A stretch of DNA of 64,000 nt from Acidimicrobiia bacterium (lineage in GTDB: Bacteria; Actinomycetota; Acidimicrobiia; Acidimicrobiales; CAIXPF01): the NCBI GenBank assembly GCA_947476745.1, contig CANJRG010000011.1:78579-142578 (forward strand), given 5' to 3'. The notes under the pieces are model-generated. The model was not told the origin of the DNA. It worked only from the letters and a program-made list of their open reading frames with translations, and searched no databases. Below, piece after piece: positions 55,393 through 63,394 of the stretch (positions are counted from its first letter, which is position 1; the number at the start of each line of letters is the position of its first letter). The position numbers and the translations under genes are program-made.

Positions 55393-55447
55393 GGCCTCGG
55401 AGCGTAGCGACGCCCGGGTGTCCGGGGAACGACCGACGGCCCCCAGC

Positions 55448-56311
55448 TCAGCGGGCGCCGCAGGCCATGGCGATGGCCTGGCGGGTCAGCAGCGCGGCCA
55501 TGGCCCGGCGGTAGGCGACCGTGCCGTGCAGGTCGGCCACGGGTCGCATCGCTTGATCGACCGCCGCCACCGCCAGCTCGACCGCCGGCGGGTCGATGCG
55601 GGTGCCGATGAGGGCGCGGGCCGCGGGCCCGACGAGCCGGGGGCTGCCGCCGATACCGCCGAGGGCCACGGTGGCGGCCCGGCAACCGCCGTCGCTGTCC
55701 ACGGAGATGGTCACGGCGGCGACGGTCAGCGCGAAGTCGCCGTGACGGCGGGCGAGCTCGGCGAAACCGAAGGGCCGGCGGCCCGGGTCGACGGGGTAGC
55801 GGACCGCGACGATCAGCTCGTCGTCGGCCAACGTGGTGCTCAGCGGCCCGTCGAACAGCTCGCCGATGGGGACCGTGCGGACCCCCCGGGCGGAGGCCAC
55901 CTCGACCTCGGCCCCCAGGGCGAGCGAGGCGACCGGCAACTCGGCGGCCGGATCGGCGTGGGCCAGGCTGCCGCCCAGCGTGCCCCGGGTCCGGATGGCG
56001 CGGTGGCCGATGTGGCCGGCGGCATGGGCGAGAAGCGGTAGCTGCTCTCCTACCAGCGGATCGGTGGCGGTCTGCTCGTGCCGGGTGAGGGCGCCGATGC
56101 GCACCTGGTCGCCGGAACGACTGATCCCGCGTAGCTCGGCCACCGCGTCGAGATCCACCACGACGTCGGGCCGGGCCAGGCGCAGGTTCATCAGCGGGAC
56201 CAGGCTCTGGCCGCCCGCCAGCGCCTTGGTCTCCACGCCGTCCTCGGCCAGCAGGGCGAGCGCGTCGGGCAGCGACACCGGCCGCTCGTAGCGGAACGGG
56301 GCCGGTTTCAT
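55448..56311 (-). CDS. FAD-binding subunit of xanthine dehydrogenase family (CoxM-like)
   Basis: 287 residues from ATG at 56311, overlapping the enoyl-CoA hydratase gene by 4 bp. FAD-binding PCMH signature: LAGGQSLVPLMNLRLARPD (pyrophosphate loop) and RTRGTLGGSLAHADPAAELP, then ELIVAVRYP in the C-terminal CO_deh_flav_C domain with GGIGGSPRLV. It takes electrons from the 2Fe-2S subunit. In this window neither partner has a molybdenum subunit. Confidence 0.92.
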   Translation of the reverse strand: MKPAPFRYERPVSLPDALALLAEDGVETKALAGGQSLVPLMNLRLARPDVVVDLDAVAELRGISRSGDQVRIGALTRHEQTATDPLVGEQLPLLAHAAGHIGHRAIRTRGTLGGSLAHADPAAELPVASLALGAEVEVASARGVRTVPIGELFDGPLSTTLADDELIVAVRYPVDPGRRPFGFAELARRHGDFALTVAAVTISVDSDGGCRAATVALGGIGGSPRLVGPAARALIGTRIDPPAVELAVAAVDQAMRPVADLHGTVAYRRAMAALLTRQAIAMACGAR

Positions 56312-57054
56312 CGGCCCCGGAAGCGGGGTGGCCGCCGTTCGGCGCCGGCGGTTCGGCCCTCCACGAAGTCCTCGCTGGCCCAACAGGCCTCGAAGGCGGC
56401 GAGCGTGGCGGCGTCGGCGGTGTCGGACTCGAATGCCGCTTCCAACGCCAACTTGTTGTAGGCGTGGGTCAGCGGCGCCAGGCCGGCAAGGTGGGTCGCC
56501 CACTCGAGGGCGTGGGCCAGCTCCCCGCGTCGTTGCACCAGGCCGGCGCGTTCGGCGGCGTCGATGCCGAGCTCGTCGCAGGCCAGCAGCAGCTGCCGGG
56601 CGGCACCACCGCCGGCGAGCAGCGAGAGTCGCCGGACCGTCCAGAAGTCCACGGCCAGGCCGAGCTTGGCGGTGGGCACCCCGAAGCGGGCGGTCGGGGC
56701 ACAGATGCGCAGATCGGCCGCGATGGCCAGCTGGGTGCCCGCCCCGATGGCCGGCCCGTTGACTGCGGCGATGGTTGGTATCGGGGCCGAGGCCAGGGCG
56801 CCGAGCATGCCGTAGAGGGCCTCACGGAAGGCGTCGCCGTACACCCCGCCGAGGTCGGCCCCGGAGCAGAACGCGGTCCCGGCCCCGGTGATCACCAGGC
56901 ACCGGGCCCCGCCGTGCACCGCGGCGTCGATGGCTGCATGTAGCTGGTGGCAGTGGTCGAGGTCCAGCGCGTTGCGGCGCTCCGGCCGGTCGACGGTGAG
57001 CAGCCAGACGGCGGATGAAGGGTCGGTATGGATGATCTGGGTGTGGATGGTCAT
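56308..57054 (-). CDS. Enoyl-CoA hydratase/isomerase-family protein
   Basis: 248 residues. Crotonase-fold oxyanion loops appear in CSGADLGGV and NGPAIGAGTQLA. The two catalytic Glu of classical hydratases fall, by my alignment, at TAKLGLAVD and ARQLLLACD, where Glu is not seen, so hydration activity is doubtful and another crotonase reaction is possible. Stop overlaps the CoxM-like start (4 bp). Upstream lies an SDR gene (13-bp gap). Confidence 0.82.
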   Translation of the reverse strand: MTIHTQIIHTDPSSAVWLLTVDRPERRNALDLDHCHQLHAAIDAAVHGGARCLVITGAGTAFCSGADLGGVYGDAFREALYGMLGALASAPIPTIAAVNGPAIGAGTQLAIAADLRICAPTARFGVPTAKLGLAVDFWTVRRLSLLAGGGAARQLLLACDELGIDAAERAGLVQRRGELAHALEWATHLAGLAPLTHAYNKLALEAAFESDTADAATLAAFEACWASEDFVEGRTAGAERRPPRFRGR

Positions 57055-57067
57055 GGTGGTTGCCCGA

Positions 57068-57838
57068 TCAGGGCATGGCGTAGCCGCCGTTGACCGACAG
57101 GACCTGCCCGGTGGTCCAGCCCGACAGCGGCGAGGCCAGCAGCAGGATGGTCGGGACCACGTCCTCCGCTCGGCCGAGGCGGCGCAGCGGGTATTGGGCC
57201 ACGATGCGGGCCATCCGCTCGGCGTCGTCGGGGTTGCCGGCGTGCTCGGCGAAGTTGTCGGTGCGGACCAGGCCCATCGACACCGCGTTGGAGCGGATGC
57301 CGTGCCGGGCCAGTTCCTTGGCTAGTGACTTGGTCAGGCCCACGGTGGAGGCCCGGGTGGTGGCGGTGACCAGCAGGCCCGACTCGCCGACGCGGCCCGA
57401 GTCGCCCATCAGGTTGACCAGGGCACCGCCGTTGCCGGCCTCGATCATGAGCCGGGTCACCGCATGGGTGATGCGCAGCGTGCCGGTGACGGTGACCGCC
57501 ACCTGGGCGTCCCAGTCGGCGGTCGAGGTGTCCACGAACGGGCCCCGGCCGGTCATTGCGGCGTTGTTGACCAGTACCCCGATGGGGCCGAGCTCGCCGG
57601 TGACTTGTCGCAGGCCCTCGGCGACCGAGGTGTCGTCGCGCACGTCAAGGGCGACCGCGATGGCCGAGACCCCGAGCGCCCGGGCCTCTGCCGCTGCGGT
57701 TTCAGCGCCTTCGCCCGAGCGGTGGTACGTGAAGGCGACGTGGGCGCCCTGCTCGGCGAAGCCGAGCCCGATGGCCCGGCCGAGGCCCTGGCCGGCCCCG
57801 GTGACCACCACGTTCGTTCCCTGGAGGCGTAGATCCAT
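57068..57838 (-). CDS. SDR-family protein with altered active site
   Basis: 256 residues from ATG at 57838 (a GTG at 57841 precedes). Nucleotide-binding TGAGQGLGRAIGLGFAEQG, NNAAM, and the region GDSGRVGESGLLVTATTRAS, where family members have YxxxK: here Thr (57365-57367) and Arg (57353-57355) stand in for Tyr and Lys. The rest, including SVNGGYAMP, is normal. It may bind NAD(P) without normal SDR chemistry or use other residues. Upstream of the enoyl-CoA hydratase gene. Confidence 0.85.
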   Translation of the reverse strand: MDLRLQGTNVVVTGAGQGLGRAIGLGFAEQGAHVAFTYHRSGEGAETAAAEARALGVSAIAVALDVRDDTSVAEGLRQVTGELGPIGVLVNNAAMTGRGPFVDTSTADWDAQVAVTVTGTLRITHAVTRLMIEAGNGGALVNLMGDSGRVGESGLLVTATTRASTVGLTKSLAKELARHGIRSNAVSMGLVRTDNFAEHAGNPDDAERMARIVAQYPLRRLGRAEDVVPTILLLASPLSGWTTGQVLSVNGGYAMP

Positions 57839-57922
57839 CACGGGCCGAACCGTAGCAGCGGGCTCGGGCGCGTCCGGCCGGTGGCGTCCGTCGTACGGCG
57901 GCCGGTGTACCCGGCTCGACGC

Positions 57923-58507
57923 TCAGCCGGTCGCGGCCGGCTGGGGCAGGGTGAAGGCCCGGGCCAGGGCGTCGAGCATCGCCTCGAGGGAGCGGGGCGT
58001 CCGTCGTTGTCGTAGGACGAACCCGTCGAGCGTGGCCAGCCACGCGGTGGCGATGGTCGTGTCGTGGGGCAGCCCGATCGCCACCATGAGGTTGGCGAAG
58101 AACCGTTCGGTACGCATGGCGAGCTCGACCGCCGCCGCGGCGATGGGCTCGCTGCCCGGGCCGGTCGCCGCGTCGAACCCGGCCACGGGCCCGCCGGCGG
58201 GGTGTCGCAGGGCGAGACGCAGGTAGGTCTCGCTGGCCGCCCACAGCGCCTCCAGCGGATCGTTCGCAGCTGCGGCGGCATCCTCGACCCGGTCGAGGAA
58301 CTGCGTCGCCAGACGCCGCGCCGCCAGCCCGAGAAGCTCCTCGGCGTGGGTGAAGGCCTGGCTCAGTTCCCGGCGGGACAGCGCCGCAGCGGGCGCGACC
58401 GAGGTGGCGGTGCACGCTGTGGGCCCGCCATGCTCCAGCAGGCGCGCTGCGGCGCGGATCGCTCGCTCGCGCCGGGCGAGGCGTGGCTGGGGGGTCGGAA
58501 CGGGCAC
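57923..58507 (-). CDS. TetR-family transcriptional regulator
   Basis: 194 residues. The N-terminal helix-turn-helix is ACTATSVAPAAALSRRELSQAF, read as AIRAAARLLEHGGPTACTA then VAPAAALSRRELSQ, followed by an all-helical ligand domain. It is 84 bp downstream of the SDR gene's start on the opposite end of the divergent unit with the LLM gene at 58629, so it may control that gene or the SDR/enoyl-CoA hydratase set. Ligand unknown, perhaps an acyl-CoA. Confidence 0.8.
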   Translation of the reverse strand: MPVPTPQPRLARRERAIRAAARLLEHGGPTACTATSVAPAAALSRRELSQAFTHAEELLGLAARRLATQFLDRVEDAAAAANDPLEALWAASETYLRLALRHPAGGPVAGFDAATGPGSEPIAAAAVELAMRTERFFANLMVAIGLPHDTTIATAWLATLDGFVLRQRRTPRSLEAMLDALARAFTLPQPAATG

Positions 58508-58561
58508 TGCGGGAAGGGTAACGCGCCCCGTCGCCGGCAGCCGTGGCGGAGCGGGCCTTCG

Positions 58562-58590
58562 TTGCCGCTGCAGGGAGACCGTCCTACACT
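58562..58590 (+). promoter_or_regulatory. Candidate promoter of the LLM-hydrolase operon
   Basis: TTGCCG (58562-58567), 17-base spacer, TACACT (58585-58590), 38 bp before the start at 58629. It lies in the divergent gap with the TetR gene. Support is the box pattern and spacing only. Confidence 0.4.
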
Positions 58591-58628
58591 CCGGGCGTCA
58601 GTCCCGACCAGGGGTGAGCGGAGGCCAC

Positions 58629-59951
58629 ATGAAGTTCGTCTGGTTCCACCTGATGCCGTATCCGGACCTGCCGAAGGACTTCCCGGACCGGTATCGCTCG
58701 GTGTGGGTCGACATCGACCCCTCCCTCTACGACCCTGCGGTGGGCCACCGGGCATACAACGAGTACATCGACCAGCTCGAGTTCGCCGCCGGGTTGGGCT
58801 TCGACGGGGTCGGTATCAACGAGCACCACTCCAACGCCTACGGCCTGATGCCCAGCCCCAACATCATCGCCGCCACCCTGGCCCGCAGTACCAGCGACGC
58901 CGCCATCGTGGTCCTCGGCGACTCGGTGGCGTTGTACAACCCGCCGATCCGCATCGCCGAGGAAATGGCCATGCTCGACGGTATCTCCGGTGGCCGTCTG
59001 GTGGCCGGCTTCCCGGTGGGCTCCCCCATGGACACCGTGTTCGCCTACGGGACGAACCCGGCCACGCTGCGCGAGCGCTACCACGAGGGCATGGAGCTGA
59101 TCCGCAGGGCTTGGACCAGCGACGAGGTGTTCGCCTTCAACGGCCGCTACAACAAGCTCCGCTACGTCAACGTCTGGCCCCGGCCGGTGCAGAAGCCGCA
59201 CCCGCCGATCTGGATCCCCGGCGGCGGCTCGGTCGACACCTGGGACTACTGCGTCGACAACGACCTGGTCTACTGCTATCTCAGCTACTTCGGGTACAAG
59301 GCCGGTCTGGCCACCATGCGCGGCTTCTGGGACAAGATGGCCGAGCGGGGCAAGCCGCTGAACCCCTTCCAAGGGGCCTTCGCCCAGTTCGTGGCGGTGG
59401 CCGATTCGGAGAAGGAAGCCTTCGAGCTGTACCGCGAGCCGGCCGAGTACTTCTTCAACTCGTGCCTGCACGTGTATGCCGGCTTCGCCGACCCGCCCGG
59501 CTACAAGACTCCCAACACGGTGCGTGCCGGGGTCGAGGGCATGGTCGAACGGGCCGCCCGCGAGGCCACCGCCCGCTCCGAGGCCAAGGCCGCCGACAAG
59601 GCCGCCGACAAGGCCGCCGACAAGGCCGCCGACAAGCCGACCATGCCCAAGTCGAGTTCCTCGTCTCAGATGATGTCCTTCGAGACGATGGTGGAGAAGG
59701 GCTACGTCGTGCTCGGCTCACCCGACCAGGTCATCTCGAAGCTGCGCGAGGTCGGTACGTCGATGAACGTCGGCCATCTGCTGACCCTGGCCCACTTCGG
59801 CAACATGGACAACGAGCTGGTCCGCTACAACACCGAGATGTTGGCCCGCAAGGTCCTGCCCGAGGTGCAGCCGCTGTTCGAGAACGAGTGGGAGGACCAC
59901 TGGTGGCCGCGTCCGCTGCCCAGCGCACAGCGGGCGGAGCCGGGCCGATGA
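58629..59951 (+). CDS. LLM-class F420-type oxidoreductase with KAAD-repeat linker
   Basis: 440 residues from ATG 58629. The long N-terminal MKFVWFHLMPYPDLP and EFAAGLGFDGVGINEHHSN, ARSTSDAAIVVLGDSVALY, LDGISGGRLVAGFPVG, PPIWIPGGGSVDTWDYC, and a C-terminal GHLLTLAHFGNM segment are those of the long LLM group with flavin-type monooxygenase likeness. A lysine/alanine-rich insertion, AADKAADKAADKAADKP, at about 315-335 is encoded by four 12-bp repeats (59586-59633). It overlaps the alpha/beta hydrolase gene by 4 bp. Confidence 0.87.
   Translation: MKFVWFHLMPYPDLPKDFPDRYRSVWVDIDPSLYDPAVGHRAYNEYIDQLEFAAGLGFDGVGINEHHSNAYGLMPSPNIIAATLARSTSDAAIVVLGDSVALYNPPIRIAEEMAMLDGISGGRLVAGFPVGSPMDTVFAYGTNPATLRERYHEGMELIRRAWTSDEVFAFNGRYNKLRYVNVWPRPVQKPHPPIWIPGGGSVDTWDYCVDNDLVYCYLSYFGYKAGLATMRGFWDKMAERGKPLNPFQGAFAQFVAVADSEKEAFELYREPAEYFFNSCLHVYAGFADPPGYKTPNTVRAGVEGMVERAAREATARSEAKAADKAADKAADKAADKPTMPKSSSSSQMMSFETMVEKGYVVLGSPDQVISKLREVGTSMNVGHLLTLAHFGNMDNELVRYNTEMLARKVLPEVQPLFENEWEDHWWPRPLPSAQRAEPGR
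59586..59633 (+). repeat. 12-bp tandem repeat encoding KAAD, four units
   Basis: Four exact units of AAGGCCGCCGAC make a Lys-Ala-Ala-Asp helix-like linker inside the LLM oxidoreductase. Confidence 0.9.
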
Positions 59952-60772
59952 GCACCGGGACGGCTACGTCGGCCGAGGTGTCCATAACCCGGCGTTCGGT
60001 GGACTTCCGCGGCGGGTCGGTGACCGTGGTCGAGGCCGGGCAGGGCCCGCGTATCGGTTACCTGCACGGCATGGTCGGCCTGCCCACCCACGGCCTGCCG
60101 CCGTTGGTGGCCGAGTTGGCCCGGGACCACACGGTGGTGGCGCCGGCACTGCCGGGTTTCAGTGGCAGCACCTACTGTAACGACCTGCGGGTCCAGTCCG
60201 ACTGGGTGGTCGCCCTGTCCGAGATCGCCGACCTCGCCGGCCTGACCGGGCTGCCGCTGGTGGCCTCCTCGGTGGGTGCCATGCTGGCCATGGAGCTGGT
60301 GGCGGTGCGGCCCGAGGCGTTCCCCGGGCTGGTGCTGCTGGCACCGTTGGGGCTGTGGGACGCCGACGAGCCGGTGGCCGATGCCTTCGCCACCACGCTG
60401 TCGGAGCAGCGGCTGATCCTCAGCCCGAACCGGGCGTCCACCGCGGCGATCTTCGAGGACGACCCGACACTCAGCGATCCGTCCGAGCGGATCGAGGACG
60501 GGGTGTCGCGCTATCTCACCCGGACTTCCACGGCGTCGTTGGTGTGGCCGATCCCCGAACACGGGCTGGACCTGCGTGCCCACCTGGTGCGCTGTGCGGT
60601 CACCCTGGTGTGGGGCGAGGAGGACAGGCTGGTCCCGCCGTCCTACGACAAGCGGTTCGCCGCGGTGCTGCCGTCGGTCGTGGGCTGCCATCGCATCGCC
60701 GGGGCGGGTCACCTGACCGATTGGGATGCGCCGGCCGAGGTGGCGGCGATCGTCCGGGCCGCCCTGGGCTGA
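59948..60772 (+). CDS. Alpha/beta-hydrolase-fold protein
   Basis: 274 residues; ATG overlaps the LLM stop (ATGA). The oxyanion strand is GYLHGMVGLP, the nucleophile elbow VASSVGAML (Ser in A-S-S-V-G rather than GxSxG), acid in GEEDRLVPP, and His in GAGHLTDWD. It may be a hydrolase of C-C or ester bonds in the same pathway as the LLM oxidoreductase. Coupled translation suggests they act in sequence. Confidence 0.87.
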   Translation: MSTGTATSAEVSITRRSVDFRGGSVTVVEAGQGPRIGYLHGMVGLPTHGLPPLVAELARDHTVVAPALPGFSGSTYCNDLRVQSDWVVALSEIADLAGLTGLPLVASSVGAMLAMELVAVRPEAFPGLVLLAPLGLWDADEPVADAFATTLSEQRLILSPNRASTAAIFEDDPTLSDPSERIEDGVSRYLTRTSTASLVWPIPEHGLDLRAHLVRCAVTLVWGEEDRLVPPSYDKRFAAVLPSVVGCHRIAGAGHLTDWDAPAEVAAIVRAALG

Positions 60773-60795
60773 GTCCCGGTCCGCTCGCACTCCGC

Positions 60796-60824
60796 GACGG
60801 CGGCCCCGCAGGGCAGCCGCCGTC
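60796..60824. terminator. Hairpin between convergent genes
   Basis: GACGGCGGC (60796-60804) pairs with GCCGCCGTC (60816-60824), an 11-base loop, between the alpha/beta hydrolase and the LppM-type gene. Confidence 0.5.
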
Positions 60825-60863
60825 CTCCGGGTACGGGTACGGGCGCACGGGCCGGGGTCGACC

Positions 60864-61757
60864 TCAGCGCAGCGGCGGGCGGTCCGAGGGCCGGGGTTCG
60901 GCGTTCGGCGGCCGGGTGGGTGGTTGCGTCGGCCAGTGCTGTGGCGGCCCGGGGTCCGCGGCGACGCGGTCTCCGAGGCGGAGGTCGCGGTCCGACGGCG
61001 ACCCGTCCGGACCGGCGTGGGACCGGTTGCGCCGCCGGGCGTAGGCCACCGAGGCGAACACCGCCAGCCCGCCGGCGGTGGCGAGGGCGGTGGCGACCTG
61101 CAGCGGCCGGCTGGTCGTGGCGGTGGCGGTCAGTGCCCCACCGGTGGCGGTACGGGCGTAAGCCTGGGTCTGCACCGCGTTGGCGGACAGCCGCCACACG
61201 AGTTGTCCGTCGACGATCTCGTCGGCGTTGTGCTCCACGATCCGGCCCGGCAGGCGGACGGCGAGCACCAGCTGGGCCCGGCGGTACAGCTCACCCAGCG
61301 TCGGGTCGGCCGCTCCGGGCAGGGCGGGCAGCTCGGCGAGATCGGTGGTGCGTAGGGTGAAGCTCCAGCCGTTCTCGATGCGCTGCAGGTCCACCTCGGC
61401 GGTGGCCTGGCTGCCCAAGGCGTCGATCAGCATCAGGTGCAGGGTGTTGAGCCGGTCGTCGAACTGCTCGGGGTTGTCGAAGGTGGTCTCGAGGACCACC
61501 CCGTCGAGGTCGCCCTGGCGGTAGTCGCGTGCGGTCGCCCAGCCGGGGAGCTGGAAGTCGGCGGCGCGGGGGACGTGCTGGTCGATCTGGGCCTCGGTGT
61601 CGAACACGGAGGCCAGGGCGCTGCGGTCGAACAGCAGGACCGCCTGGGCCCGGCCCGATCCGTCGTCGTCGACCACGATGGCCGTCTGGTAGCGGAAGCA
61701 CCCGCCGAGCAGCAGTGTCGCCAGCGCCGTCAACAGCAGGGTCCGCAGGCGGCGCAT
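60864..61757 (-). CDS. LppM-type lipoprotein
   Basis: 297 residues. Lipobox LLGGC gives a lipoprotein; RYQTAIVVDDDGSG starts the LppM/DUF3153-type domain (about 22-215), which resembles a lipid-binding or surface domain. A C-terminal transmembrane helix (about 222-243, ALATAGGLAVFASVAYA) is followed by a Pro/Arg-rich cytosolic tail. In mycobacteria LppM proteins are tied to phagosome trafficking and lipids; here function is inferred only by family. Confidence 0.8.
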   Translation of the reverse strand: MRRLRTLLLTALATLLLGGCFRYQTAIVVDDDGSGRAQAVLLFDRSALASVFDTEAQIDQHVPRAADFQLPGWATARDYRQGDLDGVVLETTFDNPEQFDDRLNTLHLMLIDALGSQATAEVDLQRIENGWSFTLRTTDLAELPALPGAADPTLGELYRRAQLVLAVRLPGRIVEHNADEIVDGQLVWRLSANAVQTQAYARTATGGALTATATTSRPLQVATALATAGGLAVFASVAYARRRNRSHAGPDGSPSDRDLRLGDRVAADPGPPQHWPTQPPTRPPNAEPRPSDRPPLR

Positions 61758-61803
61758 GGGCGGAGGCTACCGGTGCTCGGCCCGGCTGTGGCTGGCCGGA
61801 GCA

Positions 61804-61863
61804 GCGATCGGATCGGGGCAGGGATCGGTTCGGAATAGCGATCGGATCGGGGCGGGGATCGGA
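61804..61863 (+). repeat. 26-bp direct repeat before the MhuD-like gene
   Basis: Two copies starting AGCGATCGGATCGGGGC (61804-61829 and 61838-61863; one mismatch, 8-base spacer) end 38 bp before the start codon at 61902. They could be paired regulator-binding sites. Confidence 0.7.
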
Positions 61864-61901
61864 AATCGCCTCCGGGATCCTGCGCACGCCAACATGGTGC
61901 G

Positions 61902-62234
61902 GTGACGACGATCAAGATCAACGCCATCACCGTTCCCGAGGGCGCCGGCGAGGAGCTCGCTCGGCGTTTCGCCGCCCGTGCCGGTGCGGTCGAGGGCCAG
62001 GAGGGCTTCGAGGGTTTCGAGCTGTTGTGCCCCACCGACGGTCGCAACGTGTGGCTGGTGGTGACCCGCTGGCGCGACGAAGCGGCCTTCACGGCGTGGA
62101 CCACCTCGGCGTCGTTCGCCCACGGCCATCGCGGCGCCAACGCCCCCGCTCCCCAGGGCGGCCCGGTGTCCACCGGGTCCGAGCTGTGGAGCTACGAGGT
62201 GGCTGGCGGCGCTGCCGGTTCCGGCGCAGCCTGA
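61902..62234 (+). CDS. MhuD/IsdG-like haem-degrading monooxygenase
   Basis: 110 residues from GTG at 61902. Very like mycobacterial MhuD: KINAITVPEGAGEELARRF, WLVVTRWRDEAAFTAW and FAHGHR. The residues known to matter in MhuD (Asn7, Trp66, His75) correspond to Asn7, Trp66 and, with one gap, His74. In mycobacteria MhuD opens haem to mycobilin and releases iron. A dimeric alpha/beta barrel with no accessory domain. Iron-related regulation is likely but no Fur/IdeR site is evident. Confidence 0.87.
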   Translation: MTTIKINAITVPEGAGEELARRFAARAGAVEGQEGFEGFELLCPTDGRNVWLVVTRWRDEAAFTAWTTSASFAHGHRGANAPAPQGGPVSTGSELWSYEVAGGAAGSGAA

Positions 62235-62404
62235 TCTGCAGCTCGGCCCGATCGTCGCCAGGCGCCGACCGGGCGCGGACCGGTGCCGACCGGCCGACGT
62301 CGGGTCGGGCAGAATGGGCCCTGCCGGCGCGCCGGCGGTGTCGCGGGTGAGGCCGGGTACCGCGGGTGAGGCCGATCCGGGGACCACGAGGTGAAGGCAC
62401 GACG

Positions 62405-63181
62405 ATGATCTGGCAACGAGAGGTGCACCACCACCACGACAGCGGGCGGGTGCTGCACGTGGCTTTGCCCGAGGGGTACGGGGAACGGGCCGAGTCCTAC
62501 CCGGTCCTGGTCTGTCTCGACGCCCAGTGGACCTTCGGGACCGTGTGCGACTCCTCGCTCAACCTCGGCCTGGCTCGCCTGATGCCCCGGGTGATCGTGG
62601 TCGGCGTGGGTTGGGACACGTCGAGCACCCGGGAGGTGGTCCGCCAGCGTGCCGCGGCGTACACCCCGACCAAGGCGGCCATCCCGGCAGCGGTGGCGAG
62701 GACCGTGCCCGCCGACGTGCCGGCCGGTGGTGGTCCCGACTTCCAGGTGTGGCTGTTGGACTGTGCCTTGCCCGAGCTCGAGGCGACCTACCGCATCGAT
62801 CCTGCTCAACGGACCTTCATCGGCCATTCGCTGTCGGGTCTGTTCGGGTTGTTCACCCTGTTCACCCGGCCCGACGCCTTCGGCCGCTGGCTGCTGGCCA
62901 GCCCCTCGTCGTGGTGGGACGACCGGGTCATCTTCGACTTCGAGGAACGCAACCGGCTCGAGGGCCCGGTGCCGACGGGCCGGGTGTTCCTCTCGGTCGG
63001 CAGCGAGGAGGAACGGGTGGGCGAGATCCCCATGGTGGCCAACACCCGGCGGATGGCCACGCAGCTCGCCGCACGGCAGGGCCCCGATTTCGACACCACG
63101 TTCGTGATGCTCGACGGCGAGCTGCACCACTCGACCATTCCGGCGGCGGTGAGTCGCGGCCTGCGCTGGCTGTACCGCTGA
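62405..63181 (+). CDS. Esterase of the Fes/YbbA-type alpha/beta hydrolase family
   Basis: 258 residues from ATG at 62405. The pattern YPVLVCLDAQWTFGTV, VVGVGWDTSS, nucleophile elbow FIGHSLSGLFGLFTLF (GxSxG), SPSSWWDDRVIF and a late His in ELHHST fit the enterochelin-esterase-like (Esterase_D) family. In such proteins substrates are ferric siderophores or acylated compounds. Next to a haem-degrading enzyme (171 bp upstream), iron acquisition is a possible but unproven theme. Confidence 0.82.
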   Translation: MIWQREVHHHHDSGRVLHVALPEGYGERAESYPVLVCLDAQWTFGTVCDSSLNLGLARLMPRVIVVGVGWDTSSTREVVRQRAAAYTPTKAAIPAAVARTVPADVPAGGGPDFQVWLLDCALPELEATYRIDPAQRTFIGHSLSGLFGLFTLFTRPDAFGRWLLASPSSWWDDRVIFDFEERNRLEGPVPTGRVFLSVGSEEERVGEIPMVANTRRMATQLAARQGPDFDTTFVMLDGELHHSTIPAAVSRGLRWLYR

Positions 63182-63394
63182 GCCCGCAACCACCGCTTTG
63201 TGGCCGTTGAACCGCGTTTGGTGGTGATTTGGCGGTCCCAAGGTGACCGAAGGGTCTGATGGCGTCAGGCAAAAGGGCTCACTTGCGCGATTTACTCGCG
63301 CCGACGCGTGTCGCACTGCGCACAATGTTGCTCGACCCACCACCTCGCGGCCGCTCCTGGCCGGGGCCGGTACGGAGCGGTCGGAGGGATGACG

